NCBI GenBank assembly: GCA_003134655.1
Contig: PLBY01000107.1
Coordinates: forward strand, 85,277-149,276
Direction of reading: 5' to 3'
DNA: 64,000 nt
Source: Acidobacteriaceae bacterium
GTDB taxonomy: Bacteria > Acidobacteriota > Terriglobia > Terriglobales > Acidobacteriaceae
The notes under the pieces are model-generated. The model was not told the origin of the DNA. It was given only the letters and a program-made list of their open reading frames with translations, and did no database searches. A program made the position numbers and the translations under genes. Shown piece by piece: positions 41,511 to 48,152 of this stretch (positions are counted from its first letter, which is position 1; each line of letters starts with the position of its first letter).

Positions 41511-42067
41511 TATCTCTTGACTGCGGCGAAGGTCATTTCGCTGGCGGGACTCCGCGTTTCCAACTTCCAGTCCGTGAACAGGGTTGCGTAGTTCTTGGTG
41601 ATGTAGTGTGAGGGCATGACTCCCAGTCTCTTCGCGGTTGTGTCAATCCAGCGCGGCGGGCCCTCGATCTCGCAGAAGTTCCCGATTGGTGTCTCGTCGA
41701 CCACGACTTTCCCCTTGCCATCGGTCCACTCTGCGCGGAACTTTTCGTAGCGAAATGTCGGTGCATACCCCAGCCCGCGCAGAATGGCGTCCATCTTCTT
41801 CCCGTCCGCGACGCCCGTCTCCAATTCCACCCGGCTGCTGTGGCGGGCCTTTATGCCTCCGCTTTTGTGGGTCAGTGTCCACGACGAACCGTATTTTCGC
41901 AGCCGAAGCAGTTGCCTTCGCGCCCGCAGGATTTCACCGGGCAGGTCGTACAGGGTATTCATCTCATTGGTCCGCGGCGTGACCAGCCGGAATCCTGCGG
42001 CGCGTAGCTTGCGAGCCAACGCCCGCAGATCGGCCACGCGAAATTTGATTTCGATTTCCCGCTGCAT
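41510..42067 (-). CDS. CYTH domain protein (class IV adenylate cyclase/triphosphatase superfamily)
   Basis: 185 residues. The N-terminal MQREIEIKFRVAD carries the defining ExExK motif. Further tunnel residues are in LLRLRKYGSSWTLTHK, SSRVELETGV, YEKFRAEWTDGKGKVVVDETPIGNFCEIEG. The fold binds triphosphates with divalent metal. Members include CyaB adenylate cyclases and inorganic or thiamine triphosphatases, and the sequence does not decide between them. It is transcribed behind the MFS gene with a 12-bp gap. Confidence 0.85.
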   Translation of the reverse strand: MQREIEIKFRVADLRALARKLRAAGFRLVTPRTNEMNTLYDLPGEILRARRQLLRLRKYGSSWTLTHKSGGIKARHSSRVELETGVADGKKMDAILRGLGYAPTFRYEKFRAEWTDGKGKVVVDETPIGNFCEIEGPPRWIDTTAKRLGVMPSHYITKNYATLFTDWKLETRSPASEMTFAAVKR

Positions 42068-42079
42068 GAAGAGAGTGTA

Positions 42080-43372
42080 TTACGGATGCGCCGCACCTGC
42101 GGCGGGAGTGGCATTGATTCGGATGCGCGTGCCGGTTCTCTTCCCCCAGTCCACTTCGTCCAGTGGGCCGACCACAAACCACCAACTGAGCCCGCCAATC
42201 CAGGCGACGACCGCAGTGATAAAGAATGGCCAATAGTAGGAGCCGGTTCGGCCCAGAAGGAATCCTGTGAGTGTGGGCGCAACGGCGCCCGCAAGATTCC
42301 CGGCGAAATTCTGCACGCCGACCCATCGGCCCACCATGCGGGGTCCGGCCAGCATCTGCGAGATCGCCCAGCTGTTACAAATGCTGATCCCTAGGAACGC
42401 CCCGGTGAGGGCCAGGGCTGCGGTCAACAGGGGGCCAGGCGCCATGACGGTCAGGACCAGAAGGATGCCAATGCCCGTGTGTCCGAAGACCATCATGCCC
42501 TTGCGCACCAACGTGGGAGACGCTCCCGCCTGGATCCAGCGGTCCGACAGTTTTCCGCTGGCTGCGGATGAAATCGCGGAAACCAGGAAGAGCAGTCCGC
42601 CAGCGTTGGCCATTTCGTGCGAGGAAAGGTGACGTCCCCGCAGCAGATAGAAGGGCAACCACGTCACCAGAAAATACAGGTAGTAATTGATGGAGGACTG
42701 GCCGATGCAAGTGCCCCACGCGGACCGTCGCCGCAGAATGTCGAGAACACCGGCCGCGTGATCGTGCGACCGGGAGGGAGCGGTTGCCCTGCGCGGCATC
42801 CACGCCGACCACAGAGGGAGCCAAAGCAAACCCGCCAAGCCGAGCGCGACAAAAAACGGCCGCCACCCGAAACGTCCCACGGCGCGGCCCCCCACCCACA
42901 TTCCAAGTGCGGGGCCAAACGCCAGACCGGCCATGATCATGGAATTGGCAAATCCCCTGTGATGCTCCTTGAAGTATCCGCCCAGGATCTTGCTATACGA
43001 GGGAAACGCGACTGATTCCCCGAGACCGAGAATTACACGGATGATCAACAGCGCCGCGAACCCGTGCAACAGTCCGGTAGTCGCCGTTGCAGCCGACCAG
43101 ACGAAGAATCCGGTGGCAAAGACCCACTTCACGTCGAAGTGGTCCACCAGCCAGCCGGCTGGAATCTGCATCAACGCGTAGGGCCAGAAGAATGCCGATA
43201 GCAGTACACCCAGCTGTAAATCCGAGATACGGAGTTCGTCCTTGATCAGGTCTGCCGCAATTCCGAGGTTGCTGCGGTCAATGTAGTTGATGAGTACCGA
43301 CAGGGTGAGAAGGAAGAGGACGCCATTCATCCGGGCGCTGCTGGGCGCGTCGTGAGTTGTCGTGGCCGTCAT
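42080..43372 (-). CDS. MFS transporter (anion:cation symporter type)
   Basis: 430 residues from ATG 43372 (a start 12 codons earlier is possible). About 12 membrane helices. The N-terminal motif LINYIDRSNLGIAADLIKDELRIS and SAFFWPYALMQIPAGWLVDHFDVKWV match the ACS family, which carries organic acids and sugar acids such as galactonate or glucarate. GLGESVAFPSYSKILGGYF is the typical helix-4 segment. The substrate is unknown. It is followed closely by the CYTH gene. Confidence 0.85.
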   Translation of the reverse strand: MTATTTHDAPSSARMNGVLFLLTLSVLINYIDRSNLGIAADLIKDELRISDLQLGVLLSAFFWPYALMQIPAGWLVDHFDVKWVFATGFFVWSAATATTGLLHGFAALLIIRVILGLGESVAFPSYSKILGGYFKEHHRGFANSMIMAGLAFGPALGMWVGGRAVGRFGWRPFFVALGLAGLLWLPLWSAWMPRRATAPSRSHDHAAGVLDILRRRSAWGTCIGQSSINYYLYFLVTWLPFYLLRGRHLSSHEMANAGGLLFLVSAISSAASGKLSDRWIQAGASPTLVRKGMMVFGHTGIGILLVLTVMAPGPLLTAALALTGAFLGISICNSWAISQMLAGPRMVGRWVGVQNFAGNLAGAVAPTLTGFLLGRTGSYYWPFFITAVVAWIGGLSWWFVVGPLDEVDWGKRTGTRIRINATPAAGAAHP

Positions 43373-43503
43373 CGCGGAAAGCCCGACAATGCTACACCAT
43401 TCCCGCAAGTTCGTCGGAACTTTCTAGATGCCTACCGACGTGAACTCGGGCCGCCGGCGATGCTATCATTTCGGCGATTACCAAGCCCATACTGAGGGCG
43501 AGC

Positions 43504-43953
43504 ATGAAGAGCTTATTTCAACCAGAAGCCGTCCACGACGTCATCTCGCGCGTCGAGACGCTGCAGCCTGCGACGCAACGGCTGTGGGGCAAAATGGACG
43601 TGGCGCAGATGATGGCGCACTGTTGTGCAGCGCTCGACATGGCGTCAGGTCAGCTCAGTCTGCCACGCCTGTTCATCGGGAGACTCATCGGGCGGTTCGT
43701 CAGGCCGATCTACTCCAACGAGAAACCTTTTTCGCAAAACAATCCCACCGACCCAAAACTTGTGGTCTCGGATCAGCGAGACTTTGTGCGCGAACGGGAG
43801 CAACTCAAGGTCAAAATCCGTCAGTTTTACGAGGGCGGAGAGGCGAAGTGTACCCGGCATCCTCATCCGTTCTTTGGTTCGCTGACGCCGCAAGAGTGGG
43901 GAATAGGCATGTACAAGCACTTGGATCATCATCTGCGGCAGTTTGGCGCGTGA
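43504..43953 (+). CDS. DUF1569 (DinB-like) family protein
   Basis: 149 residues, soluble four-helix-bundle type. The putative metal site has His in MMAHCCAALDMASG and the C-terminal MYKHLDHHLRQFG. PFFGSLTPQEWGIG is the usual DUF1569 segment. The molecular role is unknown. It is convergent with the DedA-rhodanese gene, with 23 bp between stops. Confidence 0.85.
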   Translation: MKSLFQPEAVHDVISRVETLQPATQRLWGKMDVAQMMAHCCAALDMASGQLSLPRLFIGRLIGRFVRPIYSNEKPFSQNNPTDPKLVVSDQRDFVREREQLKVKIRQFYEGGEAKCTRHPHPFFGSLTPQEWGIGMYKHLDHHLRQFGA

Positions 43954-43976
43954 TGCCCGGCAGGCTTGTAGTCGCG

Positions 43977-44954
43977 CTATGAAAATGTGGGGAGCTTGAC
44001 CAGATCGTCCTTGGGGATCGATTCCAAATGGCCCCCGGCTTTGCGCCAGGCGGCCAATCCGCCGACGATCACAAACGTGTTGAATCCTCTTTCCTGCAGT
44101 AGATGCGCCACCCGGGCGCTAGTCGCTTCGCGCGCTCAAGTACAGTAGAGGTAAATGTCCTTGTCTTTGGGGAGCTTCTTGATTTCCTCGTCGAGGTTAT
44201 TAGGTTCGATGCGTATGGAGCCGGCGATGCGTTCTGCTCCAATGTTGTAGTAGCCGTGGCTGCGCACGTCGACAATCAGGACGCGGTCCTTCTCGCTCGA
44301 AGCCAGTCGGGCAGCGAGTTCCTGCGCCTGCACGCGGGGCATGATGCGGTATTTCTTGTGCCGGAGGAATTGCGTGACGCGATAACCGGCATATACGACG
44401 AGAGCGGCGATCACAATGACTTCCATGGCGCGCCCCGCCGTGTGAAATCCGTTCAAGGTGGCGGCAAGAAAATCGCGCGATAGATATCCCACCAGCAGGT
44501 AGGTGCCGGAATACAGCATCGCTCCGGCCATGTCCAAACGAAGAAACTGCCCGAAGCGCATCTTCATGCTGCCCGCCAGGGGCGCCGCCATGGTGTTGAT
44601 TCCGGGGATGAACTTGGCGATCACCAGCGTGAGCTTGCCGCGTTTGTAGAACGATTCAGCCGAACGAAGAATGCAGGTCTCGGGATTCATCGACAGGCGG
44701 CAGAGGACGCTAAGCAGGGCCCAGCCGGTGTAGCGTCCGAGCCAAAACTGCGCCGTGTCGCCGATCATGAGAGCGAGCATCGCGGCCAGAAGAACGCCCG
44801 GTCCCGACAGCTGGTGGGTGGGGGATGCGGTGGCGGCGCCCGCTGCCACTAGTGCGATCGCGGCCGGAAAGGGAAGGCCAATCGCCTCGGCAAACAGCAA
44901 GAGGAACGTCAGGGCATAGCCGTGGCGCGCCATCATGGAGAGCAGGTCATTCAT
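43977..44954 (-). CDS. DedA-rhodanese fusion with in-frame TGA, probable selenoprotein
   Basis: 325 residues if TGA at 44136-44138 (codon 273) is read as selenocysteine; otherwise a 272-residue truncation. Start ATG 44954 gives the DedA N-terminus (MNDLLSMMARHGYALTFLLLF). DedA/SNARE-associated membrane domain at about 1-195 with FIPGINTMAAPLAGSMKMRFGQF; rhodanese domain at about 210-315 (RVLIVDVRSHGYYNIGAERI). The TGA falls in the active-site loop, IYLYCT-TGA-AREATSARVAHLL. As I recall, relatives have YC[ST]C-x2-EA there, so TGA replaces a Cys. After it the frame continues with GFNTFVIVGGLAAWRKAGG, a normal rhodanese end, and stops at TAG 43977. A nonsense mutation is the alternative. Confidence 0.75.
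44105..44119 (-). promoter_or_regulatory. Putative bacterial SECIS hairpin
   Basis: In the mRNA, 16 nt after the TGA, GCGCC - CGGGU - GGCGC forms a 5-bp all-GC stem with a pentaloop containing GGU. The loop sits 22-26 nt after the stop codon, within the range used by bacterial SECIS elements, whose loop needs a G near its start. A bulged A and a U-A pair are possible just below the stem. Confidence 0.55.
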
Positions 44955-44985
44955 AGACAGTTTTCGATCAACGGGCCTTGCAGAA

Positions 44986-45047
44986 CATTGATTTGCAAAA
45001 CACTGATTTGCAAAACACGGGTTGCAAAACTGTGATTTGCAAAGGTT
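44986..45047. repeat. Short tandem repeat ACTGATTTGCAAAAC, four imperfect copies
   Basis: Units ATTGATTTGCAAAAC, ACTGATTTGCAAAAC, ACGGGTTGCAAAAC and TGTGATTTGCAAAGG follow one another. It lies just upstream of the dedA start, so it is in the leader or promoter region of that gene. Confidence 0.75.
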
Positions 45048-45083
45048 TGATTCCCCAGTTCCCGGAAAGGGTTCAGTATAAAC

Positions 45084-45120
45084 AAAGCCGGGCGGGTCCG
45101 ATGGACCAACGCCCGGCTTT
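45084..45120 (-). terminator. Strong bidirectional hairpin terminator
   Basis: AAAGCCGGGC (45084-45093) pairs with GCCCGGCTTT (45111-45120), with an inner GGTCC/GGACC stem. On the minus strand the tail is TTTGTTTAT; on the plus strand TTTTGC. It would end RNA coming from the 45.1-45.5 kb interval before dedA. Confidence 0.8.
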
Positions 45121-45122
45121 TG

Positions 45123-45447
45123 CTGCACGAGGAGCGAGTCTCTCAGGAGGACTTTCCCCGTTCAGGGTGAGCAAGACAGCGGCTTGCACTCGAAGACTCT
45201 TCCGGCCCTGTCCGGGCCGGCGCGTCGAAAAACCTAGGCGCCTTTCGTCTAAAGCTTCGACTGAAGCCGCCGTCTCTCGTTGATGGTTCGTCCGCTACGG
45301 ACAGGACCCTCAGCGACCTGCCTTTCTCAGGTGCCGGGGGGAGGCTGGAGGTCGCGATATCCGCGCCTCATCGCATGCCAGTGCGTCTCTTTAGCCTTCC
45401 GCTCTGGCGGACAGTCCCAGCAACTGGCCGCATCTTGCAGCCTCCCG
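45123..45447 (-). ncRNA. Candidate structured RNA, family not recognised
   Basis: About 325 bp without a protein-like frame but dense in complementary segments. GGGAGGCTG (45339-45347) pairs with CAGCCTCCC (45438-45446); nested inside are GCCAGT (45377-45382) with ACTGGC (45423-45428) and the hairpin CCGC-TCTG-GCGG (45399-45410). Further hairpins are CCGGCCC/GGGCCGG (45202-45220), GCTTC/GAAGC (45254-45267), GTCCG/CGGAC (45290-45302) and ACCTG/CAGGT (45316-45332). A strong terminator follows on the minus side. I find no diagnostic core of RNase P, tmRNA or SRP RNA. The strand is tentative. Confidence 0.4.
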
Positions 45448-45579
45448 AAAAAAAAATCTGTAACAGCGGTCACGGATGTTCGTGACTGCGGTCAATCCGG
45501 GTGCAACGAGTTTTCTGTGCTTCCGCGCACAGGTCGGATGATGATGGATTCGAAGGGCTGCCAGTGGTTGGAGGGAGGT

Positions 45580-46581
45580 CTACTTCTCTCTTGCGACAAC
45601 AAATTCCGGCGCCCAGAGCAGTGCACGCTTGATCTCGGTGTCCGGGAAGGTGCAGATCGTTTGCTGCGCCGATTCCGCGTACTGCGCGGCACGGGCGGTG
45701 GCGGCTTCCAGCGATCCGTAGCGCCGTAGGATTTCCAGAATCTCGGCATGCGTGACGCCGTTGAAAGCTCCATGCAGCAACACCGTCTCGATTTTGGAGC
45801 GCTCTTCCGGAGTGCAGCGTTCGAGCGCATGGATTACCGCCATGGTCGCTTTGCCTTCGCGCAGATCGCTCGCCACGGGCTTGCCCAACACGTCTTCCGA
45901 CGCGGTCAGGTCGAGGACGTCATCGACAATCTGAAACGCCATGCCGAGGTCATGTCCGTACTGGCCGAGAGCCGCTTCCTGTTCGGGGGGGGCGCCGGCG
46001 AGAATGGCTCCCAGCCGCATGCAGACCGAAAACAGGCACGCCGTTTTACGGAAAATGAGGTCGAAGTGCTCGTCCAAGGAAATCAACTTGCCGAGCTTTT
46101 CCATCTGCAGCAGTTCGCCTTCGACCATCTGCTGCGTGAGTTCGATCAGGGTGTCGAGAATGCGGAAGTTGCGTTCCTGCACCGCGATCTTGAAGGCCTG
46201 CATGTAGAGCCAGTCGCCAGCCAGCACGCACTTCGAATTCCCCCACTGTGTGTTAGCAGCGGGACGGCCGCGCCGCGTCTTGGCTTCGTCAATGATGTCG
46301 TCGTGCACCAGGGTGGCGGTATGGATGATCTCGACCACCGCACCCAACCGGACGGCACCTTGACCCTGGTAGTCGAGCAGTTTTGCGGAAAGCAGCAGCA
46401 ACGCGGGCCGGATTCGCTTGCCGCCGCCCGCGCGCAAATACTCTCCGATCTCGGTGATGGCTTGAACGCGCGAGACCGTGTCGCGGCCGAACTCGCCCTC
46501 CAGCGCGGCGAGGTCGTCCCGCAGCAGATCGAATACTTCTTTTCCGTTAATGGCGGCCGGTGCGCTCAATTTGGATTCCAA
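45580..46581 (-). CDS. Polyprenyl diphosphate synthase (IspB-like, long chain)
   Basis: 333 residues. A trans-prenyltransferase that condenses isopentenyl diphosphate onto an allylic primer. First Asp-rich motif LVHDDIIDEAKTRRG near residue 93 and second FQIVDDVLDLTAS near 217 are intact, with GGGKRIRPALLLL at about 52-64 and KTACLFSVCMRLGA before the second motif. The residues before the first Asp motif are not bulky in an obvious way, consistent with a long-chain (C35-C50) product for quinone side chains. Chain length is inference. The 118 bp to yajQ are an inverted repeat. Confidence 0.9.
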   Translation of the reverse strand: MESKLSAPAAINGKEVFDLLRDDLAALEGEFGRDTVSRVQAITEIGEYLRAGGGKRIRPALLLLSAKLLDYQGQGAVRLGAVVEIIHTATLVHDDIIDEAKTRRGRPAANTQWGNSKCVLAGDWLYMQAFKIAVQERNFRILDTLIELTQQMVEGELLQMEKLGKLISLDEHFDLIFRKTACLFSVCMRLGAILAGAPPEQEAALGQYGHDLGMAFQIVDDVLDLTASEDVLGKPVASDLREGKATMAVIHALERCTPEERSKIETVLLHGAFNGVTHAEILEILRRYGSLEAATARAAQYAESAQQTICTFPDTEIKRALLWAPEFVVAREK

Positions 46582-46588
46582 CTACTCG

Positions 46589-46690
46589 TTCACCGCGGAG
46601 GCAGGGAGACACGGAGATAAGAAAAACCTGAAATGCGATCGAAAAGCATTGATTTTGGTTTTCTCCGTGACTCAGTGCCTCCGTGGTGAA
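46589..46690. repeat. Inverted repeat pair (TTCACCGCGGAGGC...CTCCGTGGTGAA)
   Basis: The left arm 46589-46618 and right arm 46661-46690 are imperfect inverse complements flanking about 40 bp. Same family as 33566-33697. Confidence 0.8.
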
Positions 46691-46699
46691 TTGGTTCTT

Positions 46700-47194
46700 C
46701 TAGTTCGTTCTGTAGTTCGTAAACTGCAAGTCGATGCCAAAGTCGTGCCCCTTCAGCAGGGCGATCGTCTCCTGCAAAGTGTCGCGATCTTTGCTGCTGA
46801 TGCGGACCAGGTCACCCTGAATCGATGCCTGTGCCTTCTTTTTCGAGTCTTTGACCAGCTTCACGACCTCGCGTGCTTTCTCGATGGCGATGCCTTGCTG
46901 CATGGTGACTTTGCGCTTGGCCGTTCCGCCTGCAGCCGGTTCGACTGCGCCGTAGGTCAGTCCTTTGAGCGAAACCCCGCGCTTCACCAGCTTCTGTTGC
47001 AGGATGTCGTTCACGGCTTTCAGCTTGTATTCATCGGCCGAGTGCAGCACGATGGCATCTTTTTCCAGTTCGATATTCGACTTCGAATCCTTCAGGTCGA
47101 AACGCGTGTGAATCTCCTTGAGCGCCTGTTGAATGGCGTTCGAGACCTCGTTCAGGTCAATCTTGCTCACGACGTCGAAGGTGTTATCGGGCAT
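46700..47194 (-). CDS. YajQ family nucleotide-binding protein
   Basis: 164 residues, standard length. Two-domain YajQ signature: MPDNTFDVVSKIDLNEVSNAI at the start, TRFDLKDSKSNIELEKD, KRGVSLKGLTYGAVEPA and KKAQASIQGDLVRISSKDRD. Characterised members bind c-di-GMP or nucleic acid and act in regulation; which ligand applies here is unknown. Cytoplasmic. Transcribed toward the polyprenyl synthase gene. Confidence 0.93.
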   Translation of the reverse strand: MPDNTFDVVSKIDLNEVSNAIQQALKEIHTRFDLKDSKSNIELEKDAIVLHSADEYKLKAVNDILQQKLVKRGVSLKGLTYGAVEPAAGGTAKRKVTMQQGIAIEKAREVVKLVKDSKKKAQASIQGDLVRISSKDRDTLQETIALLKGHDFGIDLQFTNYRTN

Positions 47195-47255
47195 ACATTT
47201 CTAATCTTTCTGAAATAAGGGAATCTGATTCTTGAGGGTACCAGAAGTAGTGGTT

Positions 47256-48080
47256 TTAGCGCGCCGGAACTTTGCTTTCAGCAATTTCAGCCAATTTGAA
47301 AAAATTGTAGAAATTATGGGAAGTGCGCTCTCCCACCTCGTCCATGGAGAGTCCGCGTAATTCGCCCAATTTACGAGCCGTTTCCTTGACGAATGCGGGC
47401 TCGTTGCGCTTGCCGCGGTGCGGAACGGGGGCCAGATACGGCGAATCCGTCTCGATCAGCATGCGGTCGAGCGGAACCGCAAGGGCTGCATCGCGAATCT
47501 GCTGCGCCTTGGGGAAGGTCAGGTTGCCCGCGAAGGAAATCATGAAGCCCATGTCGAGCGCTCGCTTGGCGTGGTCCCAGTTCCCGGTAAAACAGTGCAG
47601 AATCCCGCCCAGTCCGTGCGGAGCCCACTGCTCTTTAATCATGACGAGGCAATCCTCCCAGGCATTGTCGCTGCCGTCCGAGGGCCGGCAGTGAATCACG
47701 ATGGGCAGCTTTGCTGACGCTGCGAGCTCCATTTGCCGCGCAAAGACCTGCTTCTGCGTGTCCCGAGGTGAATGATCGTAGTAGTAGTCCAAGCCGATCT
47801 CTCCCCATGCGATCAACTTGGGATGCCGCGCGAGTTGCTCCATGGTTTCATAGGCGGCGTCATCCGCGAGGCGCGCTTCGTGCGGATGGATCCCGATGGT
47901 CGCGAACATGAACGGGTGCTTTTCCGCGAGTTGAATTCCGGCATCGAGCGTGGGAGGGCCATCCCCATTGCCGATCGCGACCATGGTTCGCACTCCGGTC
48001 TCGCGAGCGCGAGCGATCACCTGCTCGCGATCGGAGTCGAACTGCTTGCCATCGAGATGTGCGTGCGAGTCTACGAACAT
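47256..48080 (-). CDS. TatD family metal-dependent hydrolase/DNase
   Basis: 274 residues. TIM-barrel amidohydrolase-like fold with metal ligands in FVDSHAHLDG (H-x-H), GEIGLDYYYDHSP (Glu), LPIVIHCRP (His), GILHCFTG (His) and LIETDSPYLAPVPHRG (Asp). Family members are 3'-5' exonucleases or D-aminoacyl-tRNA-deacylase-like enzymes. It lies 72 bp downstream of metG, a common association, with a REP-like element in the gap. Confidence 0.93.
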   Translation of the reverse strand: MFVDSHAHLDGKQFDSDREQVIARARETGVRTMVAIGNGDGPPTLDAGIQLAEKHPFMFATIGIHPHEARLADDAAYETMEQLARHPKLIAWGEIGLDYYYDHSPRDTQKQVFARQMELAASAKLPIVIHCRPSDGSDNAWEDCLVMIKEQWAPHGLGGILHCFTGNWDHAKRALDMGFMISFAGNLTFPKAQQIRDAALAVPLDRMLIETDSPYLAPVPHRGKRNEPAFVKETARKLGELRGLSMDEVGERTSHNFYNFFKLAEIAESKVPAR

Positions 48081-48094
48081 GCTTGTGTGGTTGT

Positions 48095-48137
48095 GTGGGG
48101 ACGGGCGCCTTCGCCCGTCCGCCGAGCGAAGCTCGGC
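48095..48137. repeat. REP-like double hairpin (TGTGGGGACGGGCGCC family)
   Basis: GGACGGGCG (48099-48107) / CGCCCGTCC (48112-48120) with a CCTT loop, then GCCGAGC (48121-48127) / GCTCGGC (48131-48137) with a GAA loop. It has the same two-stem layout as 5757-5810. Confidence 0.85.
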
Positions 48138-48152
48138 GGGTGTTGGCCCCTT

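Noticed and set aside
44069..44275. Separate small gene overlapping the end of the DedA-rhodanese frame
   Set aside because: It is in another frame, rich in Ser/Thr/Arg, and overlaps the rhodanese coding sequence, whose continuation after TGA is clearly family-like.
45052..45480. Known housekeeping RNA (RNase P, tmRNA or SRP RNA)
   Set aside because: The diagnostic conserved cores were not found on either strand, so only a generic structured-RNA candidate is reported.
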